Numbered from the stretch's first letter, positions 44,029 through 52,349 are shown. The stretch: DNA of 64,000 bases from M0103 sp040386155 (GCA_040386155.1 JAZKFZ010000003.1:1-64000), one strand, 5' to 3'. A program made the numbers and translations. Notes: a model not told the origin generated them from the letters alone.

Positions 44029-46140
44029 GTGCTAAATAGACATATTTTAGGATTTTTACTGCTGTTTTTGACCCTCCCTTTTATCACTAAAGCAGATAAA
44101 CTTGGAAAGGCATTCAACGCGCTTAATGTTTACAATTACTTTGAAGCAAAAGCCCTCTTCGAAAAATCATTCAAAAAGAACAAAGTACCAGCCGCATTTG
44201 GTTTAGCACAAATTTATTTCCGCGCAGACAATCCTTTCCACCAACTCGATTCAGCTTATAATTTTATTCTGCTTGCTGAAAAATCGTATGGTTCTCTTAC
44301 CGAGAAACAAAAGCTGAACTATAAAAAGTATCAATGTGATTACCTCCAAATTGTAGATTTACAGCGAAATGTCAGCTCAGCATTTTTTACATTAGCCATT
44401 AAAGAAAATACAGAATTGGCGTACGCTAAATTTGTTGAGAAACATCCTTGGTCTATGGAGTTATTTACTGCTATTCATCGCAGAGATTCTATTGCCTACA
44501 ATGAGGCGCAAGCCCTCAACTCGAGTGTAGCCTTTCAACATTTTTTAGATAAATATCCAGAAAGCACTTTTTTCAATGAGGCACAGCACACTTTTTTCCT
44601 TCTCCAATATAAAGAATTTACCAAGTCCAATACCTTAAGCGCATTCCTTGAATTTCAGAAAAAATGTCCAGCAAATCCTTTTGTAGAATTAGCGGATGAC
44701 CGTATTTACGAAATTTCAGCCCTTCAATATGATCTGAAATCGTTGCATGCCTTCATTAAAACTTTTCCAAAGAACAGAAATGTGGGTGATGCTTGGAGTA
44801 AAATTTATCAGTTGTATATGATCGATGACAGTCCTGTGCGCTACGAATCGTTCATGAAGGAATATCCAGAATTTCCCTATATGAATGATATTCAGGAAGA
44901 TATTGAATACTCAAAACGAGCACTTTTACCATTTAAAGAAGGATCCCTGCTCGGATTAATGGATTATAGCGGAAAAGTAGTCATTGAGCCAATGTACGAA
45001 AGTATAGGACTCTTCAAAGATGGTGTTGCTTATGCTTCCAAAAATGGCAAGTACGGCTACATCAACAAAGGAAATAAGCCTAAAATTGACTTTATGTATG
45101 ACGATGCTTCTGATTTTGAAGCAGGCAGAGCAGTGGTAGCTTTGAATGGAAAAATGGGGATGATTGATAAGGTTGGAACAAAAATATTTCCTTGTGTTTT
45201 TGAAGATTTAGGAACAGTTGCTGAAGGTCTAGCTTATGGACAAAAAGACAGTTTATATGGGTATTACGATCGAAATGGTGGATTGCGCATCAGTGAGAAA
45301 TATGAAGAAGCCTATACCTTTTTCAATAAACTTGCGAAAGTTCAAGTAAATGGAAGTCAAGGCTACATTGATGCTTTTGGAACGTACATTGTGCCGCCAT
45401 TCTACCCGCAAATGGAATTTTTCACGGATTCTTTACTTGTTTTTGAAAATGAAGATGAGTTCGTTGGTTTGATTAATCGTAAGGGGGATATCATTTTAGC
45501 TCCAGAATTTGGAGAAATAGGCCAATTAAAATTCAAACGTTCACTAGTGATTCGGGATGAGTTGATTGGATATATCAATGAAAAGGGGCAACAAGTTATT
45601 CTACCTAAATTCGAAATGTACCCCAATTATCAATCGAAAGGAAGCTTCAACAATGGGAAAGCCATTGTTAAGAGCAGTGGAAAATTTGGTGTAATTGATG
45701 AATTTGGAAAGTGGGTTTTATTGCCAGTATTCCATGAATTAGGGGAGAGTGCAGATTGTATGTCGTTTTCGAGAGGCAAACTTTGGGGCTTTGTTGACAA
45801 AAAAGGGAATGAGTTCATAAAACCTGAGTATGAATTTGCGCAAAGTTTTAAGAACGGAGTAGCAATTGCCGAAAAACTTACCTTAAGTGGAGTTGTTAAC
45901 CTTAAAAATCAAGTCGTTGTTCCATTCAACTTTACTTCTATCGATCACATTTCAGATTCACTTCTTTTAGTTTCCAGCGGTTCTAAATTTGGAATCTATG
46001 ATATTGCAGGAAAATTATTGGTGCCAGTGAATTATCAGCAGATAAGAATTTTGGACAAAGATTTGCTAATCTTGAATTTGAGTTCAGAAATTCATTATTT
46101 TTATATACCTGAACGTCGAATAATTAAGAAAGATGAATAA
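44029..46140 (+). CDS. TPR and WG-repeat protein, exported
   Basis: A 703-residue exported protein starting at GTG 44029. The longer frame from 43930 is rejected because it begins in front of the rpmE2 terminator, while the GTG is followed at once by a signal peptide (LNRHILGFLLLFLTLPFITKA) and preceded by a -7 box. Residues ~25-300 hold TPR-like helices (NYFEAKALFEKSFKKNKVP; AFQHFLDKYPESTFFNEAQ). Residues ~305-690 hold about ten WG (KWG) repeats, each near 45 residues, with the pattern GLMDYSGKVVIEPMYESI or GYINKGNKPKIDFMYDDA. WG repeats mediate protein or ligand contacts of unknown kind. It overlaps the following TonB-like gene by 8 bp, suggesting a joint envelope function. Confidence 0.87.
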   Translation: MLNRHILGFLLLFLTLPFITKADKLGKAFNALNVYNYFEAKALFEKSFKKNKVPAAFGLAQIYFRADNPFHQLDSAYNFILLAEKSYGSLTEKQKLNYKKYQCDYLQIVDLQRNVSSAFFTLAIKENTELAYAKFVEKHPWSMELFTAIHRRDSIAYNEAQALNSSVAFQHFLDKYPESTFFNEAQHTFFLLQYKEFTKSNTLSAFLEFQKKCPANPFVELADDRIYEISALQYDLKSLHAFIKTFPKNRNVGDAWSKIYQLYMIDDSPVRYESFMKEYPEFPYMNDIQEDIEYSKRALLPFKEGSLLGLMDYSGKVVIEPMYESIGLFKDGVAYASKNGKYGYINKGNKPKIDFMYDDASDFEAGRAVVALNGKMGMIDKVGTKIFPCVFEDLGTVAEGLAYGQKDSLYGYYDRNGGLRISEKYEEAYTFFNKLAKVQVNGSQGYIDAFGTYIVPPFYPQMEFFTDSLLVFENEDEFVGLINRKGDIILAPEFGEIGQLKFKRSLVIRDELIGYINEKGQQVILPKFEMYPNYQSKGSFNNGKAIVKSSGKFGVIDEFGKWVLLPVFHELGESADCMSFSRGKLWGFVDKKGNEFIKPEYEFAQSFKNGVAIAEKLTLSGVVNLKNQVVVPFNFTSIDHISDSLLLVSSGSKFGIYDIAGKLLVPVNYQQIRILDKDLLILNLSSEIHYFYIPERRIIKKDE

Positions 46141-46903
46141 AGTTTCAGCATTTGTGGATCGCTACATTTACGGCATTGCAGGGGCGATTGGCTTGTTCGT
46201 TTTTGTGTTCGTATATCTCAATCTTCAAACGTATACGAGCTATTTTCCTGTTGGGACCTTTTTTGGACAAAACAACATGGCACAAGTAGAAATGATTGAA
46301 GAGTTGGAACTGACGCCCGAAAATTTACAAATTGATGGAGGGGTTTCAGATGTAAGAAGCATTGGTCGAAACATGAATGATACGCGCGAGCGTTCTGCCG
46401 AAAATTGGTCGAGTAATAAAATGTCAGCTTCGCAAGTGGAGCAATCCGTTAAAGATTACGAGCGACAGTTGTTTGCTGAGACAGGTGGAGAGGCAGAGCG
46501 AGCAAAGATCAAGCAGGAAATGACGAACAGAGAGAAGCAACAGCAGCAAACGAGTTCAAGTACTCCAAAAGAATCTTCAAGTTCTACACCAGGTGGTAAC
46601 AAAGCCTATTCTGGAAATGTAATGGTAGAGTGGAACCTGCGCGATCCACATCAAAATAATACTTGGTATGTTCGTAATCCTGGTTACACCTGTGGATATG
46701 GCTCAAGTGGGAAAGTAACCGTACGTATCAAAGTCAATGCAAATGGAACCGTTACAAATGCTACCTACGATGCTAATTTAAGTCGAAATGCCAACAGCTG
46801 TATGATTGAACAAGCCGTCAAATATGCCAAACTTTCTCGGTTCATGTACGCATCGAAAGAAAATCAAGACGGAACAATTACGTACACGTTTGTTTCGCAA
46901 TAA
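46133..46903 (+). CDS. TonB-like membrane protein
   Basis: A 256-residue protein anchored by one N-terminal membrane helix (residues ~12-33, GIAGAIGLFVFVFVYLNLQ). A periplasmic linker rich in Glu, Gln and Ser follows (EKQQQQTSSSTPKESSSST, about residues 136-154). A C-terminal ~85-residue domain resembles the TonB C-terminal fold (GKVTVRIKVNANGTVTNATYD; YAKLSRFMYASKENQDGTITYTF). ExbB and ExbD are not nearby, and the domain has two extra cysteines (TCGYG, SCMIEQ). The partner may be the WG-repeat protein encoded just upstream, with which the gene overlaps by 8 bp. Confidence 0.8.
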   Translation: MNKVSAFVDRYIYGIAGAIGLFVFVFVYLNLQTYTSYFPVGTFFGQNNMAQVEMIEELELTPENLQIDGGVSDVRSIGRNMNDTRERSAENWSSNKMSASQVEQSVKDYERQLFAETGGEAERAKIKQEMTNREKQQQQTSSSTPKESSSSTPGGNKAYSGNVMVEWNLRDPHQNNTWYVRNPGYTCGYGSSGKVTVRIKVNANGTVTNATYDANLSRNANSCMIEQAVKYAKLSRFMYASKENQDGTITYTFVSQ

Positions 46904-46915
46904 GTGATGAATTAC

Positions 46916-46923
46916 TAACTTCG
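46916..46923 (+). promoter_or_regulatory. -7 box of the AAC(3)-like gene, leaderless spacing
   Basis: TAACTTCG (one mismatch to TAnnTTTG) is followed by CATT and the ATG at 46928. Confidence 0.5.
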
Positions 46924-46927
46924 CATT

Positions 46928-47827
46928 ATGAATTTCCGTGCTCTATTCAGAAGCTTAACACCCCAATTTATATTAGATAAATACCGTACTAATAAAAAGC
47001 GCATTGTAGACGCTCAATTATCAAAAGATGCTTCAGAAGGAAATTTTTTAACTCGCCAACAATTAATTCAAGATCTGAAATTGATGGGGATTGTTGAAGG
47101 AGATTCACTATTACTTCATTGCAGTATGAGTAAAATAGGTTATTTGGAAAACGGACCCCAAACGCTAATTGATGCCCTACTTGCAGCACTTGGAGCATCT
47201 GGAAACTTGCTAATGCCTACTTCTCCCAATAAATCATTGCAACTAGCGCACGTTCAACAAACAACAGTATTTGATTCCATCAAAGATAAATCTCAAATGG
47301 GTGCCATTTCTGAGGCTTTTAGAACGATGAAAGGAGTACACCGTAGTTTGAATCCAGTTGAACCAGTTTCAGCTTTCGGTCCAGATGCTATTTGGCTTAC
47401 GGAAGGACATTTAGGAGAAAAATCAGCTTACACAGCCAATTCACCATTTGCTCGTTTAAAAGATTTGAATGGAAAAATTGCGTATGTAGGCGTGACACTT
47501 GATAATGCAGGTACGAGTCTACATTTATTAGAAGACGCGGTAGAAAATTTTAGATTTCCAGTATATTTTCCAGATGAATTTGAACAAACCGTTATTGATG
47601 AAAACGGAAAAAGTCATTTTGTAAATGTGAAAGTTCACAACCCTGAAATGTCGAAACAACGGAAATGTGATGGTTTATTGCCCTGGTTTAAAGAAAATGG
47701 GGTTTATGAAGAATTTACTTTGGGAAAAGCAAATGTTATGCTTTTTGATGCGAAGAAAATGTATGATTTGATGTTGGAGGGGTATAAAGAAAAGGGGATT
47801 ACGATGTATACCCCGAAGGGTGGGTAG
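46928..47827 (+). CDS. AAC(3)-family N-acetyltransferase
   Basis: A 299-residue acetyl-CoA-dependent transferase of the aminoglycoside 3-N-acetyltransferase family. Motifs are LLLHCSMSKIGYLENGPQTL at about residues 58-77, LLMPTSPNKS, the HRSLNPVEPVSAFGPDA block, and SPFARLKDLNGKIAYVGVTLDNAGTSLHLLEDAVE. In the environmental branch many such proteins act on amino sugars of cell-surface glycans rather than drugs, and the non-mobile setting here argues against a resistance gene. It stands alone, and the first 68-bp repeat begins 11 bp after its stop. Confidence 0.85.
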   Translation: MNFRALFRSLTPQFILDKYRTNKKRIVDAQLSKDASEGNFLTRQQLIQDLKLMGIVEGDSLLLHCSMSKIGYLENGPQTLIDALLAALGASGNLLMPTSPNKSLQLAHVQQTTVFDSIKDKSQMGAISEAFRTMKGVHRSLNPVEPVSAFGPDAIWLTEGHLGEKSAYTANSPFARLKDLNGKIAYVGVTLDNAGTSLHLLEDAVENFRFPVYFPDEFEQTVIDENGKSHFVNVKVHNPEMSKQRKCDGLLPWFKENGVYEEFTLGKANVMLFDAKKMYDLMLEGYKEKGITMYTPKGG

Positions 47828-47837
47828 AGATTTTTTT

Positions 47838-47905
47838 TGCAAGTTTGCAAAATTACCCTCCGGTTGGTAATATTGCATACCGAGACCCAATTTTGCAAAC
47901 TTGCA
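47838..47905 (+). repeat. 68-bp inverted-repeat element, copy 1
   Basis: It begins TGCAAGTTTGCAAAATT and ends AATTTTGCAAACTTGCA, a 17-bp perfect terminal inverted repeat. The 34-nt centre carries a smaller ACC...GGT hairpin and a GGTA/TACC pair, so a branched fold is possible. Copy 2 at 48299-48366 is identical over all 68 bp and lies in the same orientation, 461 bp away. Confidence 0.92.
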
Positions 47906-47960
47906 GAGTTTGTAAATTTTCTGCTAAAAACACACCAGATTCATTTAAAGTGACAAGGTA

Positions 47961-48197
47961 TTAATGTGGAAGGTATTCGATTTCTAACAAACCTGCATCT
48001 TTTAACATATCGAGATGGTTTTTCATGGTAGACTTATTGAAATTCAACCATCTTGCGAGATCTATACTTTTTGCTCCTGATGTTTCTTGGTGTAATTTAT
48101 GAAGCACTTTGATTCTTGCTGGATGAGAAATTGCTCGCCCTATAAGTGAGACAGTGAGTTCTTCATTTAAGTAATTATTGGCTTTTATTGCGCCCAT
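47961..48197 (-). CDS. Small winged-helix (ArsR-like) transcription regulator
   Basis: A 78-residue DNA-binding protein consisting of little more than one winged helix. LIGRAISHPARIKVLHKLHQ (residues 18-37) is the entry helix of ArsR-like regulators, SIDLARWLNFNKSTMKNHLDML is the helix-turn-helix, and the chain ends just after the wing starts (EIEYLPH). No metal- or ligand-binding residues are visible. The target is unknown. The gene lies between two identical 68-bp direct repeats, and its upstream region has a TTAATA(N4)TATTAA palindrome that could be its own operator. Confidence 0.82.
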   Translation of the reverse strand: MGAIKANNYLNEELTVSLIGRAISHPARIKVLHKLHQETSGAKSIDLARWLNFNKSTMKNHLDMLKDAGLLEIEYLPH

Positions 48198-48215
48198 CTT
48201 CTAAAGGTTTTGTTG

Positions 48216-48231
48216 TTAATATTAGTATTAA
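48216..48231. promoter_or_regulatory. Putative operator of the winged-helix gene
   Basis: TTAATATTAGTATTAA is a 6-bp perfect inverted repeat with a 4-nt centre, 18 nt upstream of the regulator's ATG on its promoter side. ArsR-like regulators commonly bind such A/T palindromes. Confidence 0.45.
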
Positions 48232-48298
48232 GTTAATGAAAAAGTTGATTTTAAGAAAGCGGATTAAAAAAAAAACATGAGTGGTTTTGCAATTCCCA

Positions 48299-48366
48299 TG
48301 CAAGTTTGCAAAATTACCCTCCGGTTGGTAATATTGCATACCGAGACCCAATTTTGCAAACTTGCA
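48299..48366 (+). repeat. 68-bp inverted-repeat element, copy 2
   Basis: Identical to 47838-47905 at every base and in direct orientation. It ends 65 bp upstream of the SDR gene and so lies in that gene's upstream region. Confidence 0.92.
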
Positions 48367-48419
48367 AAAGATTATAATCTGTAAAACCAGCGTATTATCT
48401 CCCTCTCACTTTTCTTCAT

Positions 48420-48427
48420 TACCTTTA
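48420..48427 (+). promoter_or_regulatory. -7 box of the SDR gene, leaderless spacing
   Basis: TACCTTTA is followed by CATC and the ATG at 48432. No TTTG is seen at the -33 position. Confidence 0.5.
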
Positions 48428-48431
48428 CATC

Positions 48432-49157
48432 ATGAACAAACTTGTATTACTAACAGGCGCCTCAGGTGGTATTGGAAAAGCGATTATCCCCATTTTAGCA
48501 AAGAAAGGTTTTGTTTTGGCTTTGCAAGCAAATAATCGTGCGGAAGAATTGTCGGAATGGATTTCAAAGCTAGGAATTCAAAATTGTCATGTTTTTCAGA
48601 AAGAGTTAACAACAGAGTTGTCGTGCAGTGAACTTGTTTCAGAGGTAGAAGAGCATCTTGGAAATATTTCCTATTTGATGAACAATGCAGGCATCAATCG
48701 CTCAGCCTCATCACATAAATTAGCATCGAATGATTGGGAAGAAGTTCTGCAGGTGAATCTTTCCGTTCCGTTTTATCTTTCAAAGGCAGTTTCAGCTGCG
48801 ATGATTGATCGTAATTTTGGTCGAATTGTGCACATGGCATCGGTTGTTGGACAAATGCCTGTTGCGGGAACGATCGCCTACGCTGCATCTAAGGCTGGAC
48901 TAATTGGAATGGCGCGTGCGCAAGCAGCTGATTGGGCAAAATATGGAATTACAGTAAATTGTATAGCTCCTGGGTATTTAGACAAAGGAATGATTCAGGA
49001 GGTTCCAGAGCAAATGATCGATCGATTAAAACAGCAAATACCTGCTAAATCATTAGGTAATGCCGAAAAAGTAGCAAATCTTTTAGTGTATCTTTTTAGC
49101 GATGAAGCCGATTATGTAAATGGTGAGACCATCAATATTAACGGTGGACTACTTTAA
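48432..49157 (+). CDS. SDR oxidoreductase, FabG-like
   Basis: A 241-residue short-chain dehydrogenase/reductase, closest in layout to 3-oxoacyl-ACP reductase. The NADP-binding motif is TGASGGIGKAI (residues 8-18), NNAG follows near residue 85, the catalytic Ser is in HMASVVGQMPVAG, and Tyr-Lys is in YAASKAG at about residues 152-158. The substrate is inferred only from the overall FabG likeness. It precedes menB by 73 bp in the same direction, but no other fatty acid gene is adjacent. Confidence 0.88.
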   Translation: MNKLVLLTGASGGIGKAIIPILAKKGFVLALQANNRAEELSEWISKLGIQNCHVFQKELTTELSCSELVSEVEEHLGNISYLMNNAGINRSASSHKLASNDWEEVLQVNLSVPFYLSKAVSAAMIDRNFGRIVHMASVVGQMPVAGTIAYAASKAGLIGMARAQAADWAKYGITVNCIAPGYLDKGMIQEVPEQMIDRLKQQIPAKSLGNAEKVANLLVYLFSDEADYVNGETININGGLL

Positions 49158-49230
49158 TTGGAGATAATAAGACTTCATGCCTTTAGGTTATTAAGACTAT
49201 TTCCGTAATTTTATACTTCAAATTTTAGAG

Positions 49231-50073
49231 ATGTCAACAATCAATTGGACCACCGTTAAAGAATACGAAGATATTACGTTTAAGTATGCAGATGGTGTGG
49301 CACGTATTGCTTTCAATCGACCAGAAGTTCGTAATGCTTTTCGACCGAAAACTACCGACGAATTACTAGATGCGCTTCGAATTTCGCATGAAAGTCAAGA
49401 AATAGGAGTTGTTTTGATTTCTGGAGAAGGTCCTTCAACGAAAGATGGTGGTTGGGCATTTTGTTCTGGAGGAGATCAAAAAGTTAGATCTACAACAGGC
49501 TACAAAGGAACAGATGGCGTTAATCGATTTAATATTTTAGATGTTCAACGTGAAATTCGATTCATGAACAAAGTGGTGATTGCCGTTGTGCCCGGTTGGG
49601 CTGTTGGAGGAGGACATAGTTTGCACGTGGTGTGTGATTTAACGTTAGCCAGTAAAGAACATGCTATTTTCAAGCAAACGGATGTTGATGTTGCAAGTGT
49701 TGATGGTGGTTTTGGTTCTGCTTATTTAGCACGACAAGTTGGACAAAAACGAGCAAGAGAAATATTCTTTTTAGGAAGAGCCTACTCTGCCCAAGAAGCC
49801 TTTGATATGGGAATGGTGAATGCTGTAATTCCGCATGATGAGCTGGAAGAAACCGCCTTCGATTGGGCTCAAGAAATCCTTACGAAAAGTCCCACAGCGA
49901 TAAAATTAGCCAAATTTGGATTCAATTTAATTGATGACGGATTGGTAGGTCAACAAGTCTATGCAGGAGAAGCAACTCGTTTGTTGTATGGGACGGATGA
50001 AGCCGTGGAAGGCCGTGATGCTTTTTTAGAAAAACGGAAAAGAGATTTTTCCAAATTTCCAAAATTTCCTTAA
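49231..50073 (+). CDS. menB: 1,4-dihydroxy-2-naphthoyl-CoA synthase
   Basis: Crotonase-fold enzyme that closes the naphthoquinone ring in menaquinone synthesis. The 280 residues fit MenB. Conserved blocks are RIAFNRPEVRNAFRPKT near residue 28, the oxyanion-hole region WAFCSGGDQKVR near 83-94, GWAVGGGHSLHVVCDL, and the MenB-specific DVASVDGGFGSAYLARQVGQ. The bicarbonate-dependent active-site Gly in the SVDGG block is present. No other men genes are in the window. It lies 10 bp before the phosphatase-like gene. Confidence 0.97.
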   Translation: MSTINWTTVKEYEDITFKYADGVARIAFNRPEVRNAFRPKTTDELLDALRISHESQEIGVVLISGEGPSTKDGGWAFCSGGDQKVRSTTGYKGTDGVNRFNILDVQREIRFMNKVVIAVVPGWAVGGGHSLHVVCDLTLASKEHAIFKQTDVDVASVDGGFGSAYLARQVGQKRAREIFFLGRAYSAQEAFDMGMVNAVIPHDELEETAFDWAQEILTKSPTAIKLAKFGFNLIDDGLVGQQVYAGEATRLLYGTDEAVEGRDAFLEKRKRDFSKFPKFP

Positions 50074-50083
50074 TTGACTGATA

Positions 50084-51061
50084 ATGAGATTTTTTTATAA
50101 ATTATTGATTGTTGCTCTAATACCTCTCGCAGGTATTTTAAGTTCTTTTGAGCAAAAAGAGGTATCGATTGACTGTGAACCAAGTTCAGTTAATTTTGAC
50201 AGCATCAAATCGAAGAATGTAATAGTTCTAATTATTGATGGTCCAAGATATTCAGAAACATTTGGAGATACCTCATACCAGTACATTCCACATTTGGCAA
50301 ATGATTTGGCACCGCAAGGAGTGCTAATTAAACGTTTTCGAAACAATGGCCCAACTTACACGAATGCTGGTCACGCTGCAATTTGTACTGGAGTTTATCA
50401 AAAAATAAATAACAACGGAGAAGAGTTGCCCAAAAATCCTGGCATGTTTCAATACTTTTTGGATCAAAAGAAATTGGATGCCAACCATGCTTGGATCATT
50501 GCAAGTAAAGGAAAGTTAAATATATTGGCGAACTCAAAAAATAAAAAATGGAAAGATAAATGTGTTTGTTCTCAATATTGTGGAGTTGAAGGAAAAGGCG
50601 AAGGGTACAATAATGATGTTAATAACTGGAGAGAAACTCAGCGAATTTTGGGAGAGCATCATCCCGAATTAGTTCTAATTAACATGCTGGAAGTAGATGT
50701 GCAGGGACATCAAAATAATTGGCCTGCTTATTTGAAAGCTTTGAAGAAGACAGATCAAATTGCCTATGATTTGTGGAATTTTATTCAGAATGATTCCATC
50801 TACAAAGACAACACTACACTCATTATTACGAACGATCATGGTCGTCATTTAGATGGACACAAAGATGGTTTTGTTAATCATGGTGACAATTGCGAAGGTT
50901 GTCGGCAAATGTACTTCGTCGGATTAGGTCCAGACTTTAAAAAAGGATTGATTTTGGAGAATATGTACGAACAAATAGACATTCCTGTAACGATTTCAAA
51001 AATGCTTCACTTTAGCATTCCAACTGCGGAAGGAAAGGTGATGAATTGCCTCTTTAAATAA
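50084..51061 (+). CDS. Alkaline phosphatase superfamily protein, exported
   Basis: A 325-residue exported metalloenzyme-fold protein. Signal peptide about residues 1-23 (LLIVALIPLAGILSS). The alkaline phosphatase core is visible: VIVLIIDGPRYSETF supplies the first metal Asp near residue 52, NGPTYTNAGHAAICTGVY the nucleophile-type Thr region, and IITNDHGRHLDGHKDGFVNHGDN the later metal ligands. The small family of single-domain exported members usually has unassigned substrates (phosphate or sulfate esters). It follows menB by 10 bp and ends at a bidirectional terminator. Confidence 0.82.
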   Translation: MRFFYKLLIVALIPLAGILSSFEQKEVSIDCEPSSVNFDSIKSKNVIVLIIDGPRYSETFGDTSYQYIPHLANDLAPQGVLIKRFRNNGPTYTNAGHAAICTGVYQKINNNGEELPKNPGMFQYFLDQKKLDANHAWIIASKGKLNILANSKNKKWKDKCVCSQYCGVEGKGEGYNNDVNNWRETQRILGEHHPELVLINMLEVDVQGHQNNWPAYLKALKKTDQIAYDLWNFIQNDSIYKDNTTLIITNDHGRHLDGHKDGFVNHGDNCEGCRQMYFVGLGPDFKKGLILENMYEQIDIPVTISKMLHFSIPTAEGKVMNCLFK

Positions 51062-51092
51062 AAAAAAAGCGGAAGAAAAATCAACCGCTTTT
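51061..51092. terminator. Bidirectional terminator
   Basis: AAAAGCGG and CCGCTTTT form an 8-bp perfect stem between the convergent phosphatase-like and dehydrogenase genes, with A and T runs on the two sides. The A tract overlaps the stop of the plus-strand gene. Confidence 0.8.
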
Positions 51093-51114
51093 ATGAGATC
51101 TACTTCTCGATCAA

Positions 51115-52008
51115 TTATTTTTTCTTAAAGTTATTCGCTACGATTAAGTCTTTGGTTCCGTGCGTCCAAGAATAGAATCCTTCCCCAGATTTCACTCCCT
51201 TCTTACTAGCAGTGACCATATTTACAAGTAAAGGGCAAGGGGCATATTTTGGATTGCCAAATCCGTCATGAAGGACTTCTAGGATGGCTAAACAAACATC
51301 TAATCCTATAAAATCAGCCAATTGGAGAGGTCCCATAGGGTGAGCCATTCCTAATTTCATTACAGTATCAATTTCTTCAACACCAGCAACTCCCTCAAAT
51401 AAAGTACAAATTGCTTCGTTGATCATGGGCATTAAAATTCTATTTGCAACAAATCCTGGATAATCGTTAACTTCCACAGGAACTTTTCCTAATTTCTTAG
51501 AAAGCTCCATAATTGTTTCTGTGACTTCGTCAGTAGTTGAATAGCCGCGAATAATTTCAACCAATTTCATTACTGGCACAGGATTCATGAAATGCATTCC
51601 AATTACTTTCTCCGGTCGATTTGTAACAGAAGCAATCTTAGTAATCGAGATGGAAGAAGTGTTGGAAGCAAGGATAGTATCTGGACTGGTGAATTTATCT
51701 AAATCAGCAAATATTTTTAGTTTTAAATCAACATTTTCAGTTGCTGCTTCCACAACCAAACTTACATTTTTTACGCCATCTTCGATGGAACTGAAGGTAG
51801 TGATATTTGATAGAGTACTTGCTTTCTGAGCATCTGTAATAAGTTCTTTTGCAACTTGACGATCTAGATTTTTTGTAATCGTTGCCATTCCTTTATCCAA
51901 AGATGCTTGAGAAAGGTCAATAAGGTGAACTGAATATCCTGTTTGTGCAAACACGTGGGCAATTCCATTTCCCATTGTTCCTGCTCCAATAACTGCTACG
52001 TTTTTCAT
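51115..52008 (-). CDS. 3-hydroxybutyryl-CoA dehydrogenase
   Basis: NAD(P)-dependent oxidation or reduction of 3-hydroxyacyl-CoA, in beta-oxidation or butyrate-type metabolism. The 297 residues match the stand-alone enzyme (Hbd/PaaH type). The dinucleotide motif is VAVIGAGTMGNGIAHVFAQTG (residues 4-24), the catalytic histidine is in IGMHFMNPVPVMKLVEII, and the C-terminal dimer domain contains NRILMPMINEA and MGPLQLADFIGLD. The ATG at 52008 is preferred to one 18 bp upstream because the Rossmann strand then starts at residue 3. A TATCTTTG box at 52024-52031 lies 15 nt upstream. Confidence 0.95.
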   Translation of the reverse strand: MKNVAVIGAGTMGNGIAHVFAQTGYSVHLIDLSQASLDKGMATITKNLDRQVAKELITDAQKASTLSNITTFSSIEDGVKNVSLVVEAATENVDLKLKIFADLDKFTSPDTILASNTSSISITKIASVTNRPEKVIGMHFMNPVPVMKLVEIIRGYSTTDEVTETIMELSKKLGKVPVEVNDYPGFVANRILMPMINEAICTLFEGVAGVEEIDTVMKLGMAHPMGPLQLADFIGLDVCLAILEVLHDGFGNPKYAPCPLLVNMVTASKKGVKSGEGFYSWTHGTKDLIVANNFKKK

Positions 52009-52023
52009 GTAAATTGTTTTTTG

Positions 52024-52031
52024 CAAAGATA
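52024..52031 (-). promoter_or_regulatory. -7 box of the hydroxybutyryl-CoA dehydrogenase gene
   Basis: TATCTTTG on the minus strand is an exact match, 15 nt before the chosen ATG. It overlaps the codons of the longer alternative frame, which supports the shorter start. Confidence 0.6.
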
Positions 52032-52106
52032 AAATTAATTGTAAAAGTGAAAGAAGGTGGTTGAGACTATGTATTATCTTATAATAAAGCGATTCAATGG
52101 AGTAGA

Positions 52107-52308
52107 GTTTTAAATATACCCTTCCGATTTTTTCAACTGAATTTTCATTTTTTTTAATGAATTATCAATCAAAATTCTAAAATTTTAGAGTTGTAGTGTT
52201 TTAAATATTCCCTACCGATTTTTTTAGTTGAATTTTCATCTCTTTCAATGGATTGTTAATCAAAATTCTAAAATTTTAAAGTTGTAGTGTTTTAAATATT
52301 TCCTACCA
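52107..52308. repeat. 91-bp tandem repeat, 2.2 copies
   Basis: Two full units (52107-52197 and 52198-52288) and a 20-bp partial third unit share the start GTTTTAAATAT and a conserved end with AATCAAAATTCTAAAATTTT. The period is 91 bp at both junctions, with scattered substitutions between units. It fills the non-coding stretch between the divergent dehydrogenase and membrane hydrolase genes and contains no open frame of note. Confidence 0.88.
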
Positions 52309-52349
52309 TAATTTATCATTAATAGCAACAAAATTGCCATTAATACTCT

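Noticed and set aside
46928..47827. Acquired aminoglycoside resistance gene
   Set aside because: No mobile context, composition like its neighbours, and the environmental branch of the family commonly acts on sugars.
47675..47898. Minus-strand frames of 64-71 residues crossing the first 68-bp repeat
   Set aside because: They are antisense to the AAC(3)-like gene and run into a repeat; there is no promoter or conserved motif.
47838..48366. CRISPR array or integron attC sites
   Set aside because: There are only two 68-bp copies with a gene between them, no spacer series, no cas or integrase gene, and no RYYYAAC/GTTRRRY core sites.
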